NCBI GenBank assembly: GCA_902776275.1
Contig: CACYPI010000022.1
Location: 1-33,521, forward strand
Reading direction: 5' to 3'
Source: an uncultured Aeromonadales bacterium
GTDB lineage: Bacteria; Pseudomonadota; Gammaproteobacteria; Enterobacterales; Succinivibrionaceae
Length of the DNA stretch: 33,521 bases
Position 1 is the stretch's first letter. Every line of letters begins with the position of its first letter. The notes under the pieces are model-generated. The model ran no database searches. It worked only from the letters and a program-made list of their open reading frames with translations, and was not told the DNA's origin. The translations under genes were made by a program, and so were the position numbers. Shown in pieces: positions 1 to 9,118 of the stretch.

Positions 1-94
1 GTGAATCACATTGGTGGTCAGCAAGAGGAACCCGCCGAAGATCTCCCAAGAGATCGGTAGGGATCCCCTCTCTTTAGAGAGGGGAGGATGTCAA
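1..94 (+). mobile_element. Right end of an IS200/IS605-type element, with possible tnpB 3' tail
   Basis: A near-perfect hairpin at 65-84 (9-base arms CCCCTCTCT and AGAGAGGGG around TT) is followed by AGGATGTCAA, ending about position 94. A terminal hairpin with a short T-rich loop followed by a TCAA-like cleavage tetranucleotide is the usual right end of IS605-type elements carrying TnpB/OrfB. One upstream frame is open from the window edge to a TAG at 58-60 just before the hairpin, which would suit the end of tnpB; another frame is open from 5 onward through the hairpin. Only the end is visible, so the transposase itself and the left end lie outside. In TnpB systems this zone also gives the 3' part of the guide (omega) RNA. 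The family call rests on end structure only. Confidence 0.55.
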
Positions 95-856
95 GCCGTC
101 GGAATATACAACAACAACCTCGCAGGAGCAGCGCTGCTCATTTCCAAAGATTTGGAGGAGCGGGCGAAGGCCAGGAGCATTGCAGACTCGGCAGGCCTCA
201 GGCGCGAGGCCTTCGACTATGCGCTGCTTTGCGCCTGGGCGCTCAGGCTCCGCCACGACAATAACCCAAGCCCTGAGGATGAAAAGCTTTTCCCGGAGGC
301 AAAGCGCCAACTGCTCTCCTGCCGCCGCAAATCAGGCTTGCTGACGCAGCAGGACGAAGGTCTGATCAAGGCCGGGGACTTTGGAAAATTCCTCTTACTG
401 GCGCTCAATTCCCAAGAGGGCAGGACCATGATCGCGACCTTCATCCAAAAGGAAGGCGCGAGCGGGTGGCTGTCCCTGAGGTGGAGGAAAAACGCCGGCG
501 AGGAGGCCGCCCCTGCGATCATCACCTTCTGCCCAGAGATATGGTATGCAGGCGCCAAGCCTGCGGTCTTGCTCGAAGCCACCTCAGGCAAGCTCATTCC
601 AAATGGCGCCGAGGAAGAGCCTGTAGTCGAGTTCGACGAGATCCGCGGCACGGATCTCATGCTGCACGGCTGCAAGACTGGATCGATTGAAGGCGAGTTC
701 CTGATCACGGATTTTGGCAATGACAACTTCCTCATGCTAAATGATGAAGGGTCTTCAGGCGGCGGGAACGTTCCTGATGATGACGGGAAGAGCGGCAGCG
801 CAGGTCCTGAAGATGGCGAGCCTTTCTCCATGCATTCAGAGGACATCCTCCAGTAG
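11..856 (+). CDS. Unknown protein, 5' end replaced by IS605-type end
   Basis: The open frame gives up to 281 residues from a TTG at 11, but its first 28 codons are the IS right end and only residues from about 29 onward are host sequence. No good ATG/GTG start with a ribosome-binding site follows the junction; the first in-frame alternative is a TTG at 152. The natural gene therefore probably began upstream and lost its 5' end. The remainder looks soluble: a helical first half (about 45-150), a middle part rich in beta-type residues with FCPEIWYAG near 174-182, and a low-complexity acidic, Gly/Ser-rich tail from about 245. No signal peptide, membrane segment or known motif was recognised. It may be a pseudogene or a chimeric ORF using an IS-supplied start. 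Confidence 0.5.
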   Translation: MVVSKRNPPKISQEIGRDPLSLERGGCQAVGIYNNNLAGAALLISKDLEERAKARSIADSAGLRREAFDYALLCAWALRLRHDNNPSPEDEKLFPEAKRQLLSCRRKSGLLTQQDEGLIKAGDFGKFLLLALNSQEGRTMIATFIQKEGASGWLSLRWRKNAGEEAAPAIITFCPEIWYAGAKPAVLLEATSGKLIPNGAEEEPVVEFDEIRGTDLMLHGCKTGSIEGEFLITDFGNDNFLMLNDEGSSGGGNVPDDDGKSGSAGPEDGEPFSMHSEDILQ

Positions 857-1049
857 CCGGGTTCAAATTTGCATCTCAAGTGATCAAATTCGGGGGGACA
901 GGATCGACAGATCAGGCTAGCAAAAAGAAATCAAAGTAACTGAGCTTCGACAGAATCATCGCCCCTCGATTTAAGCACTTGCTTTAAGGGATGGGATGAC
1001 AAGGCGGCAGCGGGGGCGAAGGGGAGCCATTTGCCTAAATGCCTCCGAT

Positions 1050-1076
1050 GCCGCATGGCCATCCTGCGGCGCTTTT
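1050..1076 (+). terminator. Hairpin with short T run between convergent genes
   Basis: Arms GCCGCA (1050-1055) and TGCGGC (1065-1070) enclose a 9-base loop and are followed by GCTTTT. It sits between the plus-strand unknown gene ending at 856 and the stop of rnt on the minus strand, so it could end transcription from the left. The stem is short and confidence is modest. The 193 bases between 856 and 1050 show nothing else recognisable. Confidence 0.4.
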
Positions 1077-1777
1077 CAGGCCTGGGGCTTGGGATCGTCT
1101 GGAATGGGCTCTGGCAGGCCGCAGAAGGTGGTGAAGCGGTTGTAGGCTGCGCAGAAGAGCTTGCACTCTACGGTGGTGTCGTAGGCCGCCCCATGGGCGT
1201 TCTTGCCGTCGTAGTCGATGCCGGCCCCGGCGCAGGCGCGGGCGAGCACGGTGTGCCCGTATACGAGTGCGCCGATGGTCGAGGTGTCGAGCACGGTGAA
1301 AGGGTGGAAGGGGCTCTTCTTGGCAAGGCCGACGCGGCGGCCGGCTGCGTTGACAAAGCCCAGGTCGAAGCTGCCGTTGTGGCCCACCAGCACCGCCTTC
1401 TTGCAGTGCGCGGCCCTCACGGCGCGGTGGACGAAGCGGAAGAGCTCGGGGATGGCGTCGCCTTCCTCGCGCAGGTTGCGGTCGGCGGCATAGGGGTCGA
1501 TCCCCAGGAACTTGAGGTTCTCCTCGACAAGCTCGGATCCCTCGAATGGTCGGATGTTCGCCGAGAAGAGCTCGCTCGGGACCATCACGCCGTCCTCGCG
1601 CAACGACACCGGCATCGCGGCTATCTCAAGCAGGGCGTTCTTCTCAGGATCGAAGCCCGCGGTCTCGACGTCGACCACCACGGGAAGGAAGCCGCGGAAG
1701 CGCTGGCGGATGTCGCAGATGCGCGGCTTCTCGTCCTGCTTCTGATCTGCCGCCGCGCTGCTGTCCTGCTGTCCCAT
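1076..1777 (-). CDS. rnt: Ribonuclease T (DEDDh 3'-5' exoribonuclease)
   Basis: RNase T trims the 3' ends of tRNAs and other stable RNAs in the cytoplasm. The 233-residue product closely follows the family: FRGFxPVVVDVETAGF near 27-42 supplies the first two metal ligands D36 and E38, HNGSFD gives D138, and HGAAYD gives H195 and D200, completing the DEDDh set. FHPF near 157-160 and the text around 175-190 also match RNase T. The frame is open upstream to 1867, but the ATG at 1777 is chosen because GGGGAG lies 6 bases upstream and the length then fits the roughly 215-residue family. It lies 86 bases downstream of nagA on the same strand and may be co-transcribed with it. Identification is firm; the start is likely. 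Confidence 0.93.
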   Translation of the reverse strand: MGQQDSSAAADQKQDEKPRICDIRQRFRGFLPVVVDVETAGFDPEKNALLEIAAMPVSLREDGVMVPSELFSANIRPFEGSELVEENLKFLGIDPYAADRNLREEGDAIPELFRFVHRAVRAAHCKKAVLVGHNGSFDLGFVNAAGRRVGLAKKSPFHPFTVLDTSTIGALVYGHTVLARACAGAGIDYDGKNAHGAAYDTTVECKLFCAAYNRFTTFCGLPEPIPDDPKPQA

Positions 1778-1863
1778 GATGATCTCCCCAAAATGAGCGC
1801 CGCCCCTGCGGCACTGCCGGGATCTTAAACCATTACGCCACGCGTCTCCACCCAATGGAGGCA

Positions 1864-3069
1864 TCAAAGCCCCGGCGCCACCTCGGCGTCGGCGCCGTGC
1901 ACCACGATCCTGCGCACCAAAAGCCCCTCCTCAGGAGGGGTGAGTACGATGAACGAGGCCTCGCCGCCAATGTCTCCAACCCCGGAAAAAACCGCGCCTG
2001 CGGCCCTGCGCGGGTTCACGGCCGCAGCCGTCACGGCAGACTCAAGCGGCACATGGGCGCGCAGCACCGCGTTCTTAAGGCAGGAGAGGAGGCAGGAGGC
2101 CGAGCCTGCAAGCGTCCCGTCTTTTAGCCTGGCCTCGCGGCCCTTCACGAACACCTCCTGCCCGCCTAGCGTGTAGGCGCCGTCCGACATGCCGGCTGCG
2201 CGCATCGAGTCGGAGATGAGGATGAGCTTCTCCTCCCCGAAGATCCGGAAGGCCATCGCGATCATCGGATCCTCGATATGGATCCCGTCGGCGATGAGCT
2301 CGGCGCTGGCGCCTGCCAGCGCGGCAGCCGGGATCGGCCCCGGGGCGCGGTGGAGCATCGGCGGCATCGCGTTGAACGTGTGGGTGAGCTCGCAGGCGCC
2401 GGACTTGAAGGCCTCGATGGCCTGCTCGTAGCTGCACGCGGTGTGGCCGACACATGGGCGGATCCCCATCTTGAAGGCGCCATGGGCAAACTCTACGGCG
2501 CCGTCCTCCTCCGGGGCGAGTACCGCAAAGCGCACGAGCCCGCCTGAGGCCTCCTGCGCCTTCTTTAGGAACTCAAGGGACGGGGCCATGACATGGCGCG
2601 GGTCCTGGGCGCCGCACTTTTCGCGGCTGATGAAGGGGCCTTCCATGTAGATCCCCTCCATGCGCGCAAGCGCCGCGCCATCCTCCCCGCGCCACGAGGA
2701 CTCCTGCGCATGCCCGTAAAATTCTCGTGCGGAGGACATCGCATTTAGGATCGCATCGCCTGCGATGGTCATGGTGGCAGGGCAGAACGAGGTGGTGCCG
2801 TGGGCGGCCTCCCACTTGGCCATCTTGAAGAGGCCCTCCGGATCCCCGTCTGACATGTCCGCCCCGCAGGCCCCGTGCAGGTGGATGTCGCAGAGCCCCG
2901 GGATCACATAGAGTCCCTTGCCGTCCTGGATCTCGGCATCCGCGAGTGCATCGCAGGACTTTGGATCGGCATACGCGCCGTCCTCCGTCCAGGCGATGTC
3001 GCGCCGCTCAAAGGATCCGTCGTTGAATGCCATCGCGCCCTTTATCACGTGAAGTGCCTTGCTGCCCAT
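1864..3069 (-). CDS. nagA: N-acetylglucosamine-6-phosphate deacetylase
   Basis: This cytoplasmic amidohydrolase converts GlcNAc-6-phosphate to glucosamine-6-phosphate and acetate, the committed step in amino-sugar salvage and peptidoglycan sugar recycling. The 401-residue product has the family landmarks: HLH at 63-65, MEGPF with E143, GHT with H209, THTFNAM with H230, ADGIH with H264 and ISDSM with the catalytic D287. The HxH pair is present, whereas the E. coli enzyme has QxN there, so this version may bind a second metal. The ATG at 3069 is used because AGGAGG lies just upstream; an in-frame extension to 3129 has no such signal. No nagB or PTS gene is adjacent; rnt follows 86 bases downstream. 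Confidence 0.93.
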   Translation of the reverse strand: MGSKALHVIKGAMAFNDGSFERRDIAWTEDGAYADPKSCDALADAEIQDGKGLYVIPGLCDIHLHGACGADMSDGDPEGLFKMAKWEAAHGTTSFCPATMTIAGDAILNAMSSAREFYGHAQESSWRGEDGAALARMEGIYMEGPFISREKCGAQDPRHVMAPSLEFLKKAQEASGGLVRFAVLAPEEDGAVEFAHGAFKMGIRPCVGHTACSYEQAIEAFKSGACELTHTFNAMPPMLHRAPGPIPAAALAGASAELIADGIHIEDPMIAMAFRIFGEEKLILISDSMRAAGMSDGAYTLGGQEVFVKGREARLKDGTLAGSASCLLSCLKNAVLRAHVPLESAVTAAAVNPRRAAGAVFSGVGDIGGEASFIVLTPPEEGLLVRRIVVHGADAEVAPGL

Positions 3070-3128
3070 GAGCCCTCCTAAGCCCAGGCCGCATCCTGGG
3101 GCTGTCTCCCATAATGCGGCCTTTGGCA

Positions 3129-3158
3129 TTGTTTTTGCTTTGAACGCTGTTGGATAAT
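3129..3158 (+). promoter_or_regulatory. Candidate sigma-70 promoter for the motY-like gene
   Basis: TTGTTT (3129-3134) and GATAAT (3153-3158) are separated by 18 bases, and the start codon at 3188 lies 29 bases after the -10 element. It lies in the divergent gap between nagA and the motY-like gene. It is a reasonable but not strong match. Confidence 0.4.
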
Positions 3159-3187
3159 ATCAGCAATTGAGGCGACAGAATTTTGTC

Positions 3188-4150
3188 ATGGGTGTCCGAA
3201 TGCGTTTTGCTATGAAAACCGCCGTGCTGGCTGCGGCCCTGGCCGTGTCGGCGGCGCCCTGGGCGCAGATCCGCTACGAGCCCAAGATAGACGCAACGGC
3301 CAAGAAGCTCTGGTCGGTCCAGGACTCGAAGATCCAGTGCGATCTCGTAAACGACATCCCAGGCTACGGGACGGCGGTCTTCCGCACCTACTCGGGGAAG
3401 ACCCGCAAGACCTCGCTCTCCATAAAGCCGCGCCTTGGGATCACGCAGAACTCGGTCATGCGCTTCATCGCAACGCGCCCGGAGTGGCAGTCAGGCGGCC
3501 CCGAGCACCTGCTTGGGCGCATCAAGCTCTACTCGGGCTTCGACGCCTGGGCGGGGCCCACGGTGGCCTGGAAGGTCTTGAACGCCTTAAGCCAGGGGCT
3601 TCAGATCTTCATGCCGTACACGAACTCGACCGTGGCCTCGGGGCAGAACATCATTCCCTCGATGAGCCCGCTTGGCTTCAAGCCCCAGTACGACAAGTAC
3701 CTCGACTGCCAGCAGCGCCTGCTGCCGGTGAGCTACACCGACGTGCAGATGCTCCCGGTGGTCTTCAAGTTCCAGAAGGACGAGCTGACCGGGCGCTCGC
3801 TTGAGCGCATGAGGCAGCAGCTGGAGTACTTGAAGGAGGACAAGGCGGTGGACTCCATCACCATCCGCGCCTTCGCCTACGACATGACCTCCAAGGACGA
3901 CAACATCTCGCTGGCGCGCAAGCGCTCGGATGCGCTCAAGAAGCTCTACACCGACGCGGGGTTCAAGGAGTCGATGATCACCGTCAAGGAGTTCAACTCC
4001 CTGACGCTGCCCGCGTACGCCGACGGCGAACCTGCCGACGAGTCGCCCCAGGCCCGCAACGGCCTGGTGACCCTCTCGCGCGACAGCGCGAAGGTCAACC
4101 GCGATCTTGAGACCGAGGTGCCGGACGTCGGCGCCGGGACGGGGGACTGA
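3188..4150 (+). CDS. motY: MotY-like sodium-type flagellar protein (OmpA-like C-terminus)
   Basis: In Vibrio and relatives MotY forms the periplasmic T ring with MotX and anchors the sodium-driven stator to peptidoglycan. The 320-residue product starts with a Sec signal peptide (charged start, hydrophobic 11-22, cleavage near residue 26). The N-terminal half carries MotY-type text: C followed by IPGYGTAVFRTYSGK, PEWQSGGPEHLLGR, VAWKVLNALSQG, and a later conserved-looking cysteine (LDCQQRLLPVSYTDV). The C-terminal part is OmpA-like (VVFKFQKDEL through SLARKRSDALKKLYTDAG), though some peptidoglycan-binding positions are altered. ATG 3188 is preferred over the upstream TTG at 3167; ATGs at 3200 and 3212 are also possible. 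It runs 2 bases from the next gene. Family similarity is clear by eye; a divergent paralogue is possible. Confidence 0.8.
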   Translation: MGVRMRFAMKTAVLAAALAVSAAPWAQIRYEPKIDATAKKLWSVQDSKIQCDLVNDIPGYGTAVFRTYSGKTRKTSLSIKPRLGITQNSVMRFIATRPEWQSGGPEHLLGRIKLYSGFDAWAGPTVAWKVLNALSQGLQIFMPYTNSTVASGQNIIPSMSPLGFKPQYDKYLDCQQRLLPVSYTDVQMLPVVFKFQKDELTGRSLERMRQQLEYLKEDKAVDSITIRAFAYDMTSKDDNISLARKRSDALKKLYTDAGFKESMITVKEFNSLTLPAYADGEPADESPQARNGLVTLSRDSAKVNRDLETEVPDVGAGTGD

Positions 4151-4152
4151 TC

Positions 4153-5775
4153 ATGGGCAAGAAAGGCAATGGCGCCGATGCCCCGCAGGACGGGCATTTC
4201 AAGTCGTTCGTCTCGCACCACCGCACCTTCCTTGCCGTGTCGCTCGCCGCGGCCGTGATGTTCTCGGCCGGCACGGTGTTCCTGGGCACCGGTGTCTCAG
4301 GCTACGTCGCCTCCGGGCGCGAGTCGGTAATAGTTGCCGGCATTAACGCGCTCTCCGACCGCAGGATCCCCGAGGCGACCAATTTCTTCGTAAAAGCAAC
4401 CGCTGACGGCGAGCCGCTCCCGCTTGCCTACCTCTCGTGGATCGAGTGCGCCCGCGGCGACTTCCAGCACGCCGCCGAGCATGCGACCGCCGCGATGCGC
4501 AAGCAGGGCGGCAGCTACGTCTACGAGATCATGGGGGATCTGGCGCTGCTGGGATTCGGCAGCGCCAAGGGCGCGGCCGCGGCGGAAAGCTACTTCTCAA
4601 AGGCGGTGGAGGATCTGCCGGAAAATGAGCGCAAGGAGGCCTCCCGCGCCATCTACGACCGCGCCATGGACCTGTGCCAGTCGTTTGAGGACTACAAGGC
4701 GATCGTAGCCGACGCCTGCGCGCGCGACTCGGCCGAGGGCCTCGTGCGCCGCGGCGACATGGAGTTTCTCGGCGAGGGCCAGGTACTAAGCCCAAGGAGC
4801 GCGTACATGTCCTGGACCGCGGCCTCGGCTGCCGGGGTGGTGGAGGGCAGCGTGAGGGCCGCGGCGGCCAAGTGGTACGGCTACGGCATGAACCGCGACA
4901 TGCAGGGCGCCTACGAGATCTTCAGCTCGGCCGCGCGCTCTGGCGATCCGGTGGCGATGTACGACATGGGGCTCATCACGCTGCGCAGCAATGACGAGAA
5001 CGCCATCGACCGCGGCTTCTCCTTCCTGCGCGCCGCGGCCGACCGCGGGTACGGGCCCGCGATCAGCGCCGCGGCCATCCTCTCGCTCGACGCCGGGACC
5101 GACAGCGGGGGGCTCAAGGATGCCTACAGCCTTTTCAGGAGGGCCTACCGCGCAGGGGACTTCACGGGCTCGCTCTTCTACGCATTCATGACCTACGCCG
5201 GCATCGGCTGCCCAGAGCCCGACCACGATCTGGCCTTCTCGGTGATGTTCGAGGTGCGCCGCGACGCCAAGGACCGCGCCAGCGGCTTTTACGACTACAT
5301 GCTCTCAGGCATCAAGCCCGGCGAGGAGATCTTCGCCTTGAGGCAGATGGTCTCGCTTTGCGCCTCGCAGCTCTACGGCGAGGTGTACTTCGACGACGGG
5401 GATCCCGCCGCTGCGGTCTACAAGTCAAAGCCTGCGCAAGAGCGGGCCATCTACTACCGCCCGATCAGCGGCGATCCCTCGGTCAGCGAGGAGGACCGCA
5501 ACCGCTTTGGCAACAGCTGCAACGGCACGATCACCCCTCCGGGCACCGTGCTCATGAGCGGCAAGCCGCTCCTAAGCCAGAGCTTTGCCGAGATCCTCGA
5601 GGTATACAACCCCACCTCGGGGGCAAGGCCGTTCGAGCCTGGCACCGTCACCGGCTTCAAGCCCGCACTGCCCAAGCTCCCTCCGGAGTACGACCGCTAC
5701 GGCATCGACCTTTCATATGTGAATGCGAAGCTCGGGGTGGAGGGCTTCTCCCTGAAGAACGGCAAGGAGGACTGA
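4153..5775 (+). CDS. Sel1-repeat protein with N-terminal membrane anchor
   Basis: The 540-residue protein has a short cytoplasmic start, one hydrophobic segment at about 26-50, and a long extracytoplasmic part. From about 55 to 390 it is built of helical pairs with Sel1/TPR-like spacing, for example AAAKWYGYGMNRDMQGAYEIFSSAARSGDPVAMYDMG and the following AAADRGYGPA unit. Sel1 repeats are protein-protein scaffolds. The last 130 residues lack repeats and are rich in proline and glycine. It begins 2 bases after the motY-like stop, so the two are almost certainly translationally coupled; that makes an assembly or stator-ring accessory role the simplest guess, but no direct motif shows it. No strong ribosome-binding site precedes the ATG, consistent with coupling. 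Confidence 0.82.
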   Translation: MGKKGNGADAPQDGHFKSFVSHHRTFLAVSLAAAVMFSAGTVFLGTGVSGYVASGRESVIVAGINALSDRRIPEATNFFVKATADGEPLPLAYLSWIECARGDFQHAAEHATAAMRKQGGSYVYEIMGDLALLGFGSAKGAAAAESYFSKAVEDLPENERKEASRAIYDRAMDLCQSFEDYKAIVADACARDSAEGLVRRGDMEFLGEGQVLSPRSAYMSWTAASAAGVVEGSVRAAAAKWYGYGMNRDMQGAYEIFSSAARSGDPVAMYDMGLITLRSNDENAIDRGFSFLRAAADRGYGPAISAAAILSLDAGTDSGGLKDAYSLFRRAYRAGDFTGSLFYAFMTYAGIGCPEPDHDLAFSVMFEVRRDAKDRASGFYDYMLSGIKPGEEIFALRQMVSLCASQLYGEVYFDDGDPAAAVYKSKPAQERAIYYRPISGDPSVSEEDRNRFGNSCNGTITPPGTVLMSGKPLLSQSFAEILEVYNPTSGARPFEPGTVTGFKPALPKLPPEYDRYGIDLSYVNAKLGVEGFSLKNGKED

Positions 5776-5809
5776 GGGAGGCTACTCCAGCCACAACGCC
5801 AATTCCTCC

Positions 5810-5832
5810 GATAAAAAACGAAACTTTTTATC
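5810..5832. terminator. AT-rich hairpin after the Sel1 gene
   Basis: GATAAAAA (5810-5817) and TTTTTATC (5825-5832) form a perfect 8-bp stem. It lies 34 bases after the Sel1 stop and could be a weak terminator in either direction. No strong GC stem is present. Confidence 0.4.
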
Positions 5833-5935
5833 AGAAAAGCCGGCCTTTAAGCCCTCCGATGCAACTTTGCGGCAACAAGTCTTTTTGAAACAATTCAAAT
5901 CCGAACATCGCGAAACATTCAGGAAAGCTGAACTT

Positions 5936-7039
<1,104 letters not shown>

Positions 7040-7078
7040 TAGGCTGTCAAGGGCCGCTTAGGCCAAATTGATACGAAT

Positions 7079-7101
7079 AAGGCGCCGCAAGACGCCTTTT
7101 T
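7079..7101 (+). terminator. gapA terminator 1
   Basis: AAGGCG (7079-7084) pairs with CGCCTT (7093-7098), followed by TTT. It lies 40 bases after the gapA stop. Confidence 0.75.
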
Positions 7102-7106
7102 AACGC

Positions 7107-7133
7107 CCGGAGCATCATGCTCCGGTCGTTTTT
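7107..7133 (+). terminator. gapA terminator 2
   Basis: CCGGAGCA (7107-7114), loop TCA, TGCTCCGG (7118-7125), then TCGTTTTT. This is a strong intrinsic terminator placed directly after the first one, giving a tandem stop for a highly expressed gene. Confidence 0.85.
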
Positions 7134-7180
7134 CACCTAAACTTTGCGTGCATTTATACAACTATGCACGCTCATTGAGC

Positions 7181-7198
7181 GGGCGCCGATCGGCGCCC
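7181..7198. terminator. Perfect 18-bp palindrome after transposase stop
   Basis: GGGCGCCGATCGGCGCCC is a perfect palindrome lying 4 bases beyond the transposase stop. It can form a stable stem, so it may end or stabilise the transposase transcript or shield the element from outside transcription. There is no T run on the minus strand. Confidence 0.45.
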
Positions 7199-7202
7199 TT
7201 CC

Positions 7203-9080
7203 TCACAAGTCCAACTGGCCGGAGATGTTGCCGGCCTCCTCCACACCCTCGGCGTCATCCGCCCCGTCCGCATACTGATCGCATTCCGCCGCCGCCTGCT
7301 GCTTGTCGGGCACCGGCACGTTGAGCACCGAGAACAGCTCACGCCGCTTCCCCGCGATCTCGTCGAAGTACCAGCCGTCCCTGAAGCTGGTCATCATGAT
7401 GTTGTTGAGCTTGTCGAACAGCCTGATGTCCGAGTCCAGGCGCACCGCGCACCCATTGCCCGCGCCGCCGCTCTGGATTTTGCCGTAGTCGGCGATGCGC
7501 GAGCGAGCCATGCTGGCGATGGCCGTGGCGATCATCTCGACCAGCAGCTTGCCCTCGAGGCAGCCTGGATCACAGACCCGGTTGCGGTTGCACCTGAGGC
7601 GCGACTTTAGTGTGTTGAATGCGGCCTCGACATGGCTGCGCTCCTCGTAGGCCCTGCAGCATTCGACCGGATCGGAGATTGCGCTTGAGATCAGGATCCT
7701 GACTCCGGTGAGCTTCAGCGGATCGCTGACCTTCCTCATGTTCACCGACGCCCGTCCGGCGCTGATGTCGCAGTAGCGCTCGACGTACGAGCGCCTGGCC
7801 GGCGACAGCGCGTCCGGGGCGTTGTTGTACATGGGGATCATGGCTGTCAGGTTCTCCTCGACGATGTTCACCGCGTCGTCGTGGATGTGGTGGTCGTAGT
7901 AGATGTGGGCCCACACCTGGCGCGAGTCGCGCTTGAGCTGGCGCTTGCCCCGCACAGGGAAGCTGTCGTACTTCCACTGGAGCGGCACCGTCACGACGGT
8001 CTGCCTGAGGAAGGGATCGCGCCGGTTCCAGTCGAGCAGCCTGCTGTAGTTTTCGGAGGCCAGCTGGCCGGCGATGCCGCCGGCCCTGGCGCGCATGTTG
8101 AATATGAAGTCGAGATCGCCGCGCAGGCAGTCGTCGATGTTGGAGACCGAGGCGTAGCCCTTGTCGGAGACCAGGACGAACCTGGGGTTGTCCAGCAGGC
8201 CCATGCGGGTGCAGTCGGCGATGGTGTTGCGGATTGTCGACGAGTCCGGGACGTTGCCGTCGAAGCTCCTGAAATATACGGGGGAGCCGGTCTTCTGGTC
8301 GACGACGAGCAGCACGTTCACCTGCGGCAGCTCCACGAGATCCTTGTTGCGGCCCCATTCGACCTGGGGGAGCTCCTGCGAATAGGAGGAGATCGAGGTA
8401 GAGTCGAGAGCCAGGAACAGCCGTCCCTCCGCGTCCTCCCTGCAGGACTTCCGGAACTCGCGCGAGAGGTGCCTGAGGAACGCCTCGACGTCGTCGTGGG
8501 AGATCCCCTTGAAGATCCTGCTGATGGCGCTGCCGGTCAGCGGCCGGCGGTACGGCAGCCATGTCGACTCGGCAAACTCCGTATAGCGGTACATCGCGTT
8601 GTTTCCCCGGAGGATTATGTAATAGGCCAGCGAGAGGATCTTGCGGTCGAGAGCGTGCCTGGGGAAGGCGCGGCTCAGGGCCCTGCCTATGGGCGAGTCC
8701 GCCGCGATGCAGTTGAGCGCCCAGGTGGCGCCTCCGTGGAGCTTCCTCACGGCAACGCGCTGCTCCAGGGTGAAGGCGGGGAGCCCGTCCCCGTCCCCGG
8801 CCTCGTCCTCCTCCCTTGGCTTGAACTCGAGCTTTCCTCCCTTGCGGCGGAAGACCCTCATGTGGTCGAGGCCCGGGTGGGAGTCGATGAACTCGTCCTT
8901 GAACAGCACCTCCATGAGGTCGTCCCTGCCCTTGACGGGGATGAGCTTCCCCACGGTCCTGGTGCTGGTCCTCCTTGGCTGCTTGAGGGCGCTGTCCCAG
9001 TGCGACTCGTAGGTGCAGAGGTACCTGCCCCTGCCGTTGGTGACGAAGGGAGGGAGGTCGGGGATTTCGAGCACTGCCAT
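7203..9080 (-). CDS. IS4/IS1634-family DDE transposase
   Basis: The 625-residue product is a full-length cut-and-paste transposase. The N-terminal section resembles IS1634-type proteins (VTNGRGRYLCTYESHWD and RTVGKLIPVKG). The RNase H-like catalytic core has D226 (LALDST), D306 (LVSDKGY) and E485, with the last in a complete IS4 signature Y478-x2-R481-x3-E485-x6-K492. The C-terminal 60 residues are acidic and low-complexity. GGAGG lies 8 bases before the ATG, and a 28-bp perfect AT-rich palindrome lies 10 bases before the ATG. No stop or frameshift is visible, so the enzyme is probably active. Identity is firm at family level. Confidence 0.93.
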   Translation of the reverse strand: MAVLEIPDLPPFVTNGRGRYLCTYESHWDSALKQPRRTSTRTVGKLIPVKGRDDLMEVLFKDEFIDSHPGLDHMRVFRRKGGKLEFKPREEDEAGDGDGLPAFTLEQRVAVRKLHGGATWALNCIAADSPIGRALSRAFPRHALDRKILSLAYYIILRGNNAMYRYTEFAESTWLPYRRPLTGSAISRIFKGISHDDVEAFLRHLSREFRKSCREDAEGRLFLALDSTSISSYSQELPQVEWGRNKDLVELPQVNVLLVVDQKTGSPVYFRSFDGNVPDSSTIRNTIADCTRMGLLDNPRFVLVSDKGYASVSNIDDCLRGDLDFIFNMRARAGGIAGQLASENYSRLLDWNRRDPFLRQTVVTVPLQWKYDSFPVRGKRQLKRDSRQVWAHIYYDHHIHDDAVNIVEENLTAMIPMYNNAPDALSPARRSYVERYCDISAGRASVNMRKVSDPLKLTGVRILISSAISDPVECCRAYEERSHVEAAFNTLKSRLRCNRNRVCDPGCLEGKLLVEMIATAIASMARSRIADYGKIQSGGAGNGCAVRLDSDIRLFDKLNNIMMTSFRDGWYFDEIAGKRRELFSVLNVPVPDKQQAAAECDQYADGADDAEGVEEAGNISGQLDL

Positions 9081-9090
9081 GGCAGGCCTC

Positions 9091-9118
9091 CATAGTTATA
9101 TATAAATATATAACTATG
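9091..9118. promoter_or_regulatory. 28-bp perfect AT-rich palindrome upstream of transposase
   Basis: Thirteen-base arms (CATAGTTATATAT and ATATATAACTATG) flank AA. It lies in the transposase 5' leader. It could be an operator, the transposase binding site, or an mRNA hairpin just ahead of the GGAGG ribosome-binding site. Confidence 0.6.

Noticed and set aside
857..885. GGGTTCAAAT resembling a tRNA T-loop
   Set aside because: No matching acceptor, anticodon or D arms can be formed around it.
3069..3129. Upstream extension of nagA
   Set aside because: No ribosome-binding site; the strong AGGAGG belongs to the start at 3069.
7881..9095. 404-codon plus-strand frame over the transposase
   Set aside because: Shadow of the IS4-type transposase, whose DDE and Y-R-E-K motifs are intact on the other strand.
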